A stretch of DNA of 8,971 bases, from the NCBI GenBank assembly GCA_943368675.1, contig CALRLN020000205.1, positions 1 through 8,971 on the forward strand, read 5' to 3'. Below the pieces are notes generated by a model. It was not told where the DNA came from. It saw only the letters and a program-made list of their open reading frames with translations, and ran no database searches. Source of the stretch: Emticicia sp943368675 (GTDB lineage Bacteria; Bacteroidota; Bacteroidia; Cytophagales; Spirosomataceae). Shown in pieces: positions 1-6,267 of the stretch. Both the position numbers and the translations under genes were made by a program. Positions within the stretch are counted from its first letter, which is position 1, and every line of letters begins with the position of its first letter.

Positions 1-1
1 G

Positions 2-1639
2 GTGCATTATGAAATTTTTGATGGAATCCCACTTCTCAGTAAATGGGTAAGCATTGAAAATAAATCGGATGAATCTTTTAAATTAACTCAGGTAGTGAAT
101 GAAATTCTGGCTACACCTGAAGAAGAGTCCGCAGTAGTAGGTAAACCTGAAAAAATGAAAAAGCCTCAGAAACTATACATTGAGAATAACTATGCCTATA
201 ACAATGCCATGCGCTATGAACTTTCAGACCAGGCCACGCACTGGAAGATTGACAGTTCTTATACCTCGCAGGTAAATTATAACTATGAAACGCCTTGTGT
301 CGTAGAAGTGTATCCTACTTTAGGGGTGGGTATTGATTTAGCGCCAAACAATAGCTATAAATCTATTCGCTCTTATGAACTGCTTTTAGATAGCTACGAT
401 AGAGAACGAAACGGATTGGCTCGCCGGAAAATGTATCGTACCATTGCTCCCTGGACAACCCAGAACCCGATTTTTATGCATCTGATAAGTACCGACCCGG
501 TCAAAGTGAAAAGCGTGATTGACCAATGTGTTGAAACGGGCTATGAAATGGTGATTCTGAGCTTTGGCAGTGGGTTGAACATGGAAGATGTTTCTGAAGC
601 CAATATAAGAAAGTTTAAAGAACTGGCTGATTATGCCCATAGCAAAGGAATTAAATTGGGAGGCTACTCACTATTCAGCAGCCGACGCATTGATGATGAA
701 AACGATGTGATAGACCCTGTGACAGGCCTACCTGACAAAGGTGCTTTCTTTGGGAATGCTCCTTGTTTAGCAAGTAAATGGGGAATTAACTATCTCAACA
801 GCTTAAAGAAATTTATCAGTGAAACAGGCTTTGATTTGCTTGAGCATGATGGCCCTTACCCCGGTGATGTCTGTGCATCTACCAATCACCCCGGTCATAA
901 AGGTTTAGACGATTCGCAATGGGTACAGATGCAAATGCAGAAAGAGTTCTATCAATGGTTGAATGCCCGTGGGGTATATATCAATGCCCCTGACTGGTAT
1001 TTTCTGGATGGCTCACACAAGATTGCCTTGGGTTATCGGGAAGTGAATTTCTCTTTGTCACGAGAGCAACAGAAGATACTGAACCGACAGAATATTTTTG
1101 ATGGTACCTGGGATAAAATCCCGTCGATGGGTTGGGGTTTTGTGCCATTGACCAAGTATCAGGGTGGGGGAGAAGAGGCAGTATTAGAACCTTTAAGTGA
1201 GCATCTCAGGGATTACAAACAACTGATGATGCAATACTACGGCGCAGGCGTCCAGGCTTGTTACCGTGGTCCACGATTATATGATACAGATGCTACCAAA
1301 AAGGTGGTGATAGAAACCATTGCCTGGTATAAAAAACACAGGGATATTCTGAACGCAGATATTATACATTTACGCCGACCTGACGGAAGAGACTGGGATG
1401 GTATCATGCATATAAATCCGGCTTTGGCAACCAAAGGGCTTGTGATGCTTTATAATCCGTTAAAAGATGCTATCACCCGGAAAATCAAATTGCCTCTCTA
1501 CTATACCGGACTTACCAAAGAAGCGAAAGTCAGAACGGAAAACGGCGAAATAACTACTTATCAACTCAACCGGGATTATTCCATAGAACTTACGATTCAA
1601 TTACCTGCAGGGGGGTATACCTGGCTGGTAATTGAATAA
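2..1639 (+). CDS. Clan GH-D (GH36/GH27-like) alpha-galactosidase-type protein, 5'-truncated by window edge
   Basis: The frame is open at the left edge, so the first codon (GTG) is probably an internal Val and the N-terminal part of the gene lies outside the window. About 545 residues are visible. Residues 1-30 carry a pattern like the end of a GH36 N-terminal beta-sandwich (YEIFDGIPLLSKW, then Val-Ser-Ile-Glu-Asn). Residues about 150-430 look like a TIM barrel. The strand-end motif LEHDGPYPGDVC (Asp283 counted from base 2) is a good candidate for the catalytic Asp region, followed by a conserved-looking HPGHKGLDDSQW. The last 80 residues resemble a C-terminal beta-sandwich ending GGYTWLVIE. 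The likely role is hydrolysis of alpha-galactosides or a related alpha-linked sugar in the periplasm or outside the cell; substrate specificity cannot be read from the sequence. It is 23 bp upstream of the GH18 gene on the same strand, so the two are probably co-transcribed. Confidence 0.7.
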   Translation: MHYEIFDGIPLLSKWVSIENKSDESFKLTQVVNEILATPEEESAVVGKPEKMKKPQKLYIENNYAYNNAMRYELSDQATHWKIDSSYTSQVNYNYETPCVVEVYPTLGVGIDLAPNNSYKSIRSYELLLDSYDRERNGLARRKMYRTIAPWTTQNPIFMHLISTDPVKVKSVIDQCVETGYEMVILSFGSGLNMEDVSEANIRKFKELADYAHSKGIKLGGYSLFSSRRIDDENDVIDPVTGLPDKGAFFGNAPCLASKWGINYLNSLKKFISETGFDLLEHDGPYPGDVCASTNHPGHKGLDDSQWVQMQMQKEFYQWLNARGVYINAPDWYFLDGSHKIALGYREVNFSLSREQQKILNRQNIFDGTWDKIPSMGWGFVPLTKYQGGGEEAVLEPLSEHLRDYKQLMMQYYGAGVQACYRGPRLYDTDATKKVVIETIAWYKKHRDILNADIIHLRRPDGRDWDGIMHINPALATKGLVMLYNPLKDAITRKIKLPLYYTGLTKEAKVRTENGEITTYQLNRDYSIELTIQLPAGGYTWLVIE

Positions 1640-1662
1640 TTATACAAAAAAACCAAAGAAAA

Positions 1663-2622
1663 ATGAAAATCAGACATTGCTTACTTTCTCTGTTAATTAT
1701 CCATGTAACTATCTTTTCCTCATCAGCACAAATAAAGGATTTTAAGGTGGTTGCCTATTATACACCATCAATCCCGCCTGAAAAGTTGCCTTTCAATTTG
1801 CTGACACATATTAATTATGCCTTTGCGATTCCTGCTAAAACAGGAGATACTTTATTACCCATCGGACAGCCCGAAAATTTGAAGAGTTTAGTAAAAATTG
1901 CGCATCAGCATAAAAAATCAGTGTTTATCTCTATCGGTGGTTGGGGCATTGGAGATGGTGGCGGAGATGATACCCGTTTCCATAAAATGGCTGAACGTGC
2001 CGAGGGCAGACATACATTTGTAAGGAACGTGATGCAGTTTGTCAGAAACTATCAGGTAGATGGCGTAGACCTAGATTGGGAGTATCCGGATGAAGACAGT
2101 CCTTCCGCCGACCATTATGTCAGCCTTGTGTCAGAACTGGCAGACTCATTGCATAAAAAAAGCAAAAAACTAACAGCCGCTGTTATCTCCCGGGGTGTTA
2201 AAGCTGGGGGTATTAAAAAAGAGGCATTTGATAAAATGGACTGGCTCAATCTGATGGCCTATGATGATGATTACGGCCCGAGTTATGTTATTGCGCATTC
2301 GCCTTATTCATTAGCAGTTAAAAGTCTGGACTATTGGATAAAAGAACGTGGTCTTCCTGCTCATAAAGCATTATTAGGTTTACCCTTTTATTCTAAAAAA
2401 GGTATGGGTAATTATGGCCCCGGCTATAGTGATTTAATAAAAGATGGCGCAAGTCCTTATGATGATTATTGGAAGGGCGCCTTCTACAATGGTACTGTTA
2501 CGATAGAAAACAAAGTGAAATTAGCCAGACAACGTGGTTGTGGTGATGTAATGATCTGGGAAATTGCCCTTGATACTACTGATGATACCTCGCTTCTGAA
2601 AGCTATTCAGAGGAGTAAATGA
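1663..2622 (+). CDS. Secreted GH18 family chitinase-like glycoside hydrolase
   Basis: This 319-residue protein is predicted to cleave beta-1,4-GlcNAc linkages (chitin, chitooligosaccharides or related glycans) by the substrate-assisted GH18 mechanism. A signal peptide spans about residues 1-22 (MKIRHC, a hydrophobic core, then SSSAQ). The GH18 markers appear in order: SIGGW at 90-94 on beta-3; the DxxDxDxE signature DGVDLDWE at 133-140, with Glu140 the acid/base; MAYD at 198-201, whose Tyr and Asp usually help position the N-acetyl group; and the barrel-closing Trp in MIWE at 298-300. It is a bare catalytic domain without a visible carbohydrate-binding module, similar to small Bacteroidota GH18 enzymes. 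The ATG follows an A-rich leader with no Shine-Dalgarno sequence, as is usual in this phylum. An endo-beta-N-acetylglucosaminidase activity, also found in GH18, cannot be excluded. Confidence 0.9.
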   Translation: MKIRHCLLSLLIIHVTIFSSSAQIKDFKVVAYYTPSIPPEKLPFNLLTHINYAFAIPAKTGDTLLPIGQPENLKSLVKIAHQHKKSVFISIGGWGIGDGGGDDTRFHKMAERAEGRHTFVRNVMQFVRNYQVDGVDLDWEYPDEDSPSADHYVSLVSELADSLHKKSKKLTAAVISRGVKAGGIKKEAFDKMDWLNLMAYDDDYGPSYVIAHSPYSLAVKSLDYWIKERGLPAHKALLGLPFYSKKGMGNYGPGYSDLIKDGASPYDDYWKGAFYNGTVTIENKVKLARQRGCGDVMIWEIALDTTDDTSLLKAIQRSK

Positions 2623-2642
2623 TAGGAGGACTAATTCGTCTA

Positions 2643-2700
2643 AAAGCCCCTCTGCACTGTTGGAGAGGGGTTGGGGACGGTCGCCCGCAGGCGTGAGGTG
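2643..2700. repeat. GC-rich hairpin element between convergent genes, possible dispersed intergenic repeat
   Basis: The convergent gap holds AAAGCCCCTCT, a 10-nt loop, AGAGGGG, TTGGGG, then a 17-nt stretch containing CGCC-cgca-GGCG (2682-2693), then TGAGGTG up to the neighbouring stop codon. It is markedly richer in GC than the flanking genes. From memory, elements of the form GCCCCTCT...AGAGGGGTTGGGGTGAGGT recur between genes in many Bacteroidota genomes. Here the TTGGGG and TGAGGT halves appear to be split by the 17-nt insert. Only one copy lies in this window, so its repeat status is an inference. Confidence 0.45.
2645..2672 (-). terminator. Rho-independent terminator-like hairpin for the minus-strand acyltransferase gene
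   Basis: The arms CCCCTCT (2647-2653) and AGAGGGG (2664-2670) are perfectly complementary around a 10-nt loop. One G-U and one A-U pair extend the stem to 9 bp. Read on the minus strand, the stem is followed by GCTTTTAG, a short U-tract, so it best serves the gene whose stop is at 2701. On the plus strand it lies about 22 bp after the GH18 stop without a U-tract, so it could also weakly stop that transcript. Confidence 0.6.
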
Positions 2701-3888
2701 TCATATCTTCAACTTAATGCCAATCTTTCCAAGCAAAGCCGTAATGCCGATAATTAACAAAGCAAATACTATAGACTTGATTAATCCTACCATCCCAAAA
2801 GTCAGGCTTACAGGCAACGCAATAGGAAAAGAATAGATGATATATGGTATCAGATAACAGGTGAGTGTACTTGTACCTGCGGGTTTGATGATATTGAACC
2901 AATGCGCTTTATGTTCTAAATCCGTCAACCAATAAATAAGCGCATAGGTAATAAAAGCAATGCCACAGCAGATGAACACCCAGGTAGGTGTGGCGTAGAC
3001 CTTCGAGATTATGAAAAATTTCCTCAAAAAGAGCCCTGTTATCAACATTACTACACCAATGCCAATGTAGATATAAGTTAGTTTTGATTTCTTATCGGCT
3101 GTATAAAAACGCTCCAATAATACAGTTGCTAATATACCGGTAAATGTAAAAGCCGCAAAAGCACCGTTCCCTAAAATCCAGTCATCCGGTCCGCCCGGCC
3201 ATATCAGGCCTAACCACTTGGCATGGCCTGCTATAGACATCAGATTAAAAAATGCCCAGGCAGCTATCAGAAGAGTAATGTTTTTATAGAAGAACAAATA
3301 CAAAATTGCACAGGTCAGGTAAGTCCAGCCAATTAAACCTAAAATACCCCACCAATGTGGTTTCATCATTTCGGCTTTCTCTCCGCCTTCACCACCTCTG
3401 AATTTGTAAGCAAGAAAAAGTAGAATAGCTACGCCAAGTATTTGTAATGCAATAAAAATATACCTCTTAGAATCTTCACGTTTAGGATATACATTCCAGA
3501 TAAGAAAGAATCCTATGACAGCGCACGCCTGAAAAGCTGACTGACTCATACCGGTTGCTTCCGCGTTCATTTCAGGAATATTTACTGTGAAAAGCCCCAT
3601 AATCAAAAGGGCAACAGAACGTAAGACAATATGCCGGATTATCTGAAAATTGTTTTCACCCCTAGCAATTCTGGCTTTCATAGCAAATGGAATTGACATA
3701 CCCACAATGAATAGAAAGCATGGGAAGATAATATCTGAAAAACCCAGAAAATCAACATGTGCTTCAGCGTGTTGCAGCCAGTCGGGGATACCTGTCAATG
3801 TCCAGAAGTCATTCACAAAAATCATCAGGAGCATAGTTAATGCCCTGAAAACATCTATAGAAGCAATACGTTTCAGAGAGATTTCCAT
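2701..3888 (-). CDS. DUF5009 / heparan-alpha-glucosaminide N-acetyltransferase-like membrane acyltransferase
   Basis: This 395-residue polytopic inner-membrane protein has roughly ten hydrophobic helices. It belongs to the DUF5009/YeiB-like acyltransferase superfamily that includes human lysosomal HGSNAT, which moves an acetyl group from acetyl-CoA to the amino group of terminal glucosamine. The diagnostic N-terminus is clear: RIASIDVFRALTMLLMIFVND at residues 7-27, then a loop with WLQHAEAH (37-44), then GFSDIIFPCFLFIVGMS (49-65). His40 appears to align with the HGSNAT active-site His and His44 is nearby; this assignment is by eye. Bacterial relatives often sit in GlcNAc/chitin-use loci, sometimes named NagX. 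It starts 20 bp after the zeta-like kinase stop on the same strand, suggesting co-transcription with the GH20 gene and the kinase pair. Its real substrate is unproven. Confidence 0.82.
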   Translation of the reverse strand: MEISLKRIASIDVFRALTMLLMIFVNDFWTLTGIPDWLQHAEAHVDFLGFSDIIFPCFLFIVGMSIPFAMKARIARGENNFQIIRHIVLRSVALLIMGLFTVNIPEMNAEATGMSQSAFQACAVIGFFLIWNVYPKREDSKRYIFIALQILGVAILLFLAYKFRGGEGGEKAEMMKPHWWGILGLIGWTYLTCAILYLFFYKNITLLIAAWAFFNLMSIAGHAKWLGLIWPGGPDDWILGNGAFAAFTFTGILATVLLERFYTADKKSKLTYIYIGIGVVMLITGLFLRKFFIISKVYATPTWVFICCGIAFITYALIYWLTDLEHKAHWFNIIKPAGTSTLTCYLIPYIIYSFPIALPVSLTFGMVGLIKSIVFALLIIGITALLGKIGIKLKI

Positions 3889-3908
3889 AAAGTCAGGTTA
3901 GATGATTG

Positions 3909-4643
3909 CTAAAGTTTATCAAGAACGTAATCTGAAAACCATTGAGGTATCTTTTGGGTTTTGAGGTCTAGCTGATAGCCTCCGGTAATTTCGGCTATCC
4001 AAAGAATATTGTCTCCAGAGTTATCAAAAATATAAGCTCTATCTGTTCTTTTAATAGCTTCAAGTAATAAATCTAAAGAACGATAATAACGCTCAACTAC
4101 TTTTTCTTCAGGCACTGAATGTCCACCAGAACGAACGCGGTGTCTTATACGTTCGAGATTGATAGTTGGATCTTCTGTAGCCACATAATAGAGATAATTA
4201 CGAAATCCGGATTGATGTGCAGTTTCAAGGGTTTTTATTTTATCTGAAGACGACATAACTGTTTCAAATGTAAACGACTGTCCTGAATGAATAAGCTTAT
4301 GTCGTAGAAAATCTGTTAAAACTGCGCTTAGATAAGAATTGAAATCTATACCCGAAAAGTTGATAAAGTCATTATCCGCATATTTTATGCTAGAAATAAG
4401 ACTTTTTTCTGCTGTTCTTTTTATTAAAGGATGGCGCTGAAAGAAAGTGATGATTTCTTCGGTTGAAGTAGAGATATTCAATTTACGAATTGAATAATAC
4501 CCATCTCTTTTTACTTCTTTCTCAATGTCATCAGGATTGAGATAATGACCCAAGAGGTTAGAATTAATAACTGATTTAACTGTACTTTTACCCGACCCAT
4601 TAGGACCAGCAAAAACTCTCAAGCGTTTTTTGCTAAAAATCAT
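3909..4643 (-). CDS. Zeta-toxin-like P-loop kinase (AAA family ATPase), probable toxin of a toxin-antitoxin pair
   Basis: This 244-residue cytoplasmic protein has a zeta-toxin fold signature: Walker A GPNGSGKS at 13-20, NPDDI at 36-40 (the place of the conserved substrate-binding Asp), FTFETVMSS at 124-132 (Glu127, beta strand plus helix), and the Arg-rich lid/nucleotide segment RHRVRSGGHSVPEEKVVERYYRS at about 167-189. FDNSG follows at 206-210. Characterised zeta/PezT toxins phosphorylate UDP-GlcNAc at the 3'-OH and poison peptidoglycan synthesis, but chromosomal relatives differ in substrate and some may be metabolic kinases. Its ATG overlaps the stop of the upstream 76-residue gene (ATGA, 4640-4643), implying translational coupling. 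It lies between GH20 and HGSNAT-like genes, an amino-sugar context that fits a UDP-GlcNAc-type or amino-sugar substrate. The reading frame is intact. Confidence 0.82.
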   Translation of the reverse strand: MIFSKKRLRVFAGPNGSGKSTVKSVINSNLLGHYLNPDDIEKEVKRDGYYSIRKLNISTSTEEIITFFQRHPLIKRTAEKSLISSIKYADNDFINFSGIDFNSYLSAVLTDFLRHKLIHSGQSFTFETVMSSSDKIKTLETAHQSGFRNYLYYVATEDPTINLERIRHRVRSGGHSVPEEKVVERYYRSLDLLLEAIKRTDRAYIFDNSGDNILWIAEITGGYQLDLKTQKIPQWFSDYVLDKL

Positions 4644-4870
4644 TTTTTAGGAATTAGAAAACGTTTCTTATGCACAATTTGAGGTTTAGCTATTTCTTTA
4701 ACAAATTTTTCTGTTCCATCCGGCATCATTTCTACAATTTTACCGTCTTTAGCAATAAGTACACTATCACCCGATGCCAGAGTTTGCCAGTAGGCCTGGC
4801 GTGTTGCGGATTCGGCTAATAATGGAATTTGCTCTTCCAGATATTCGATTTCTTTCTCTTTAAGTATCAT
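4640..4870 (-). CDS. Small antitoxin-like partner of the zeta-type kinase
   Basis: This 76-residue protein is encoded immediately upstream of the kinase, its TGA sharing ATGA with the kinase start. The N-terminal half (residues about 3-32) is a charged amphipathic helix, EKEIEYLEEQIPLLAESATR and onward. The second half reads ASGDSVLIAKDGKIVEMMPDG and then a basic, proline-containing tail. From memory this resembles a widespread family of small proteins placed before zeta-like kinases, with a pattern like G-x-SVL-x4-G-x-I-x-E-x2-PDG-x4-VK-x4-P; no search was possible. No DNA-binding domain is evident. The role as antitoxin is inferred from order, overlap and size. An SD-like AGAAGG lies six bases before the ATG, unusual for this window. 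If it is not an antitoxin, it could be a regulatory or assembly subunit of the kinase. Confidence 0.7.
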   Translation of the reverse strand: MILKEKEIEYLEEQIPLLAESATRQAYWQTLASGDSVLIAKDGKIVEMMPDGTEKFVKEIAKPQIVHKKRFLIPKK

Positions 4871-4935
4871 CTTACCTTCTGATTTTAGAAGCTAATTTAA
4901 ACATTTTATTTAGAAAAGCGTCTTGTTGCCTCTCA
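4871..4935 (-). promoter_or_regulatory. Leader of the kinase/antitoxin pair with a small hairpin over the SD-like sequence
   Basis: This 65-bp AT-rich spacer lies between the GH20 stop and the antitoxin-like start. On the minus strand it ends with CTTCT-aaaatc-AGAAG (4891-4876), a perfect 5-bp inverted repeat whose right arm forms most of the SD-like AGAAGG before the ATG at 4870. No Bacteroidota promoter of the TTTG/TAnnTTTG type was recognised, so read-through from the GH20 gene is as likely as a local promoter. Confidence 0.3.
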
Positions 4936-6051
4936 TTATTTGCCTTCCTCTATATTCTTAATTTCCTCAAACATCGCCCTAAAACATGCCGATTGGGTAT
5001 TTTCTCCGGCTTCCGGATTCACCTTTACCCCATAAAATTCATCCAGAAACTGTCCTGCTCCTGACCATACCGTTTGCATCATGCCCTGAAAACGTTCTTT
5101 CATTACAGGCGTAACCGATTTTCTGAATCTCACCATATCCTGTGTTTGTAGCACAGCGTTTTTCGGGTTTCTCCAGGGACAAGTGATAACATTCAAGCCT
5201 TTTGAGGCAAAGAGAACGGCGGTCTGGTCTGGTCTTTCGTAATGCCAGTCACAAATCATCACGTCTTTTTCTATCAGATCTATGGCTCTGTGCGTGTTGT
5301 TGAAACTACCTTCCCACATACCGATTCCTGTGGTTTTTCCGTCTATCAGTCTGTCGCCCCAAATCCACAATTTTCTATTCTTCAATGCCAGGTGATTTCT
5401 GATTGTATTCACTTCTCCGGCAAATAATTCAGCCTTATCTCTGCCACTGCACCTGGGGCATTTATCATCACCAATGTAAAATACTTCATCCATACCTGCA
5501 TGAAAAGCATCTGTTTCAAACACTTCACATATTTCGTCTACCAGATCGAAAACTATCTTATGTACTTCCGGATGTAGCGGACAATAACTTTTACAATACA
5601 ATCCGTCGGCATTAGGCCATACATATTTTTCAGGCATTTTTACATTTGGTGTTTCATCAAACTGAGGGTATACTCTCAACAAATTATGCGTAGTTTTAGC
5701 CCATGACTGATGCCCTAACAGATTGATTTGAGGTATAATGCGGATATTGTTTTTCTGACAGGCTTTTACCATCTTTTTTATATCCTGTTTCGAAAGGGCA
5801 ATGCTGTCACGTAGTTCGGGGTGGCTTTGAAACTGATAATTCCAGTCTACTCGCAATATCAATGTATTTACTTTTCTGGTGGCTAATTCTTCATTAATGA
5901 ATTTTACGAAAGTATCGAGTTGATTTGGTTGCGGCGCAGCAATACAAAAGCCCCTCACAGGTAATAAACTGTCTATTTTTGATTGAGCCATCAATGATTC
6001 TGAAAAAATCAGACAGGCAATGGCAAGCAACAAAGAAATTTGTTTTGTCAT
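4936..6051 (-). CDS. Secreted GH20-type beta-N-acetylhexosaminidase-like protein
   Basis: This 371-residue protein is predicted to remove terminal beta-linked GlcNAc/GalNAc by substrate-assisted catalysis. A signal peptide spans residues 1-22, ending SESLMAQ. The barrel starts at RGFCIAAP (33-40). IIPQINLLGHQSW (105-117) corresponds to the GH20 beta-strand usually reading like iPEiD-x-PGH. HAGMDEV (184-190) holds the adjacent Asp188-Glu189 expected to be the stabilising residue and acid/base. WIWGDR (229-234) and ICDWHYE (266-272) match the Trp/Tyr-bearing strands that line the sugar pocket. It is shorter than classical GH20 enzymes, which carry an N-terminal GH20b domain; that domain is absent here. 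Four cysteines, C153, C157 and a CPRC pair at C198/C201, are unusual for the family. It is the first gene of the minus-strand block and would supply amino sugar alongside the GH18 enzyme. Confidence 0.8.
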   Translation of the reverse strand: MTKQISLLLAIACLIFSESLMAQSKIDSLLPVRGFCIAAPQPNQLDTFVKFINEELATRKVNTLILRVDWNYQFQSHPELRDSIALSKQDIKKMVKACQKNNIRIIPQINLLGHQSWAKTTHNLLRVYPQFDETPNVKMPEKYVWPNADGLYCKSYCPLHPEVHKIVFDLVDEICEVFETDAFHAGMDEVFYIGDDKCPRCSGRDKAELFAGEVNTIRNHLALKNRKLWIWGDRLIDGKTTGIGMWEGSFNNTHRAIDLIEKDVMICDWHYERPDQTAVLFASKGLNVITCPWRNPKNAVLQTQDMVRFRKSVTPVMKERFQGMMQTVWSGAGQFLDEFYGVKVNPEAGENTQSACFRAMFEEIKNIEEGK

Positions 6052-6267
6052 ACAAGTGCAGGTTTTTATAGAGTTGAATTAATTGACAAGTTAGCCATTA
6101 TTTAAAAGAAATCAAATCAGCCATCTATAGCCGGATACAAAGTCTCATCTGACAAAAATGGCTGTAGTACCTTCTAAGGGTGTTTCTTGAGATTTTATTA
6201 AATTATTTATATTCTGATACAACTTTTTGTCACTTTTCTGCATTTACTCTAAAAGCCCCGTTTAAAC
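6052..6267. promoter_or_regulatory. Divergent intergenic region between the GH20 gene and the ECF sigma gene
   Basis: Both flanking genes start outward from this 216-bp AT-rich stretch, so it should hold two promoters. A 7-bp inverted repeat, CAGCCAT (6118-6124) and ATGGCTG (6158-6164), with a further GCCAT at about 6093, is the clearest structure. The stretch 6191-6219 is very AT-rich and could be the core of the sigma-gene promoter. No good match to the Bacteroidota TTTG/TAnnTTTG promoter was found on either strand, which would be consistent with ECF-type control but does not prove it. No small gene was recognised here. Confidence 0.45.

Noticed and set aside
386..640. 84-codon minus-strand open frame inside the GH-D gene
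   Set aside because: It is antisense to a well-supported barrel region, with no recognisable features.
2714..2902. 62-codon minus-strand open frame
   Set aside because: It lies entirely inside the DUF5009-like gene in another frame, and its product shows no domain-like pattern; treated as a shadow.
3650..3901. 83-codon plus-strand open frame across the start of the acyltransferase gene
   Set aside because: It is antisense to the highly diagnostic N-terminus of the acyltransferase; composition is that of a shadow frame.
3889..3908. Possible terminator or promoter between the kinase and acyltransferase genes
   Set aside because: The gap is only 20 bp and has no inverted repeat or promoter-like boxes; co-transcription is simpler.
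5242..5615. Two plus-strand frames (61 and 70 codons) opposite the GH20 gene
   Set aside because: They are rich in Cys/His/Gln as antisense translations often are, overlap each other in different frames, and have no domain.
6138..6156. Two CAAA motifs (TTTG on the minus strand) as a promoter for the GH20 gene
   Set aside because: They are only 11 nt apart and the downstream box does not match TAnnTTTG.
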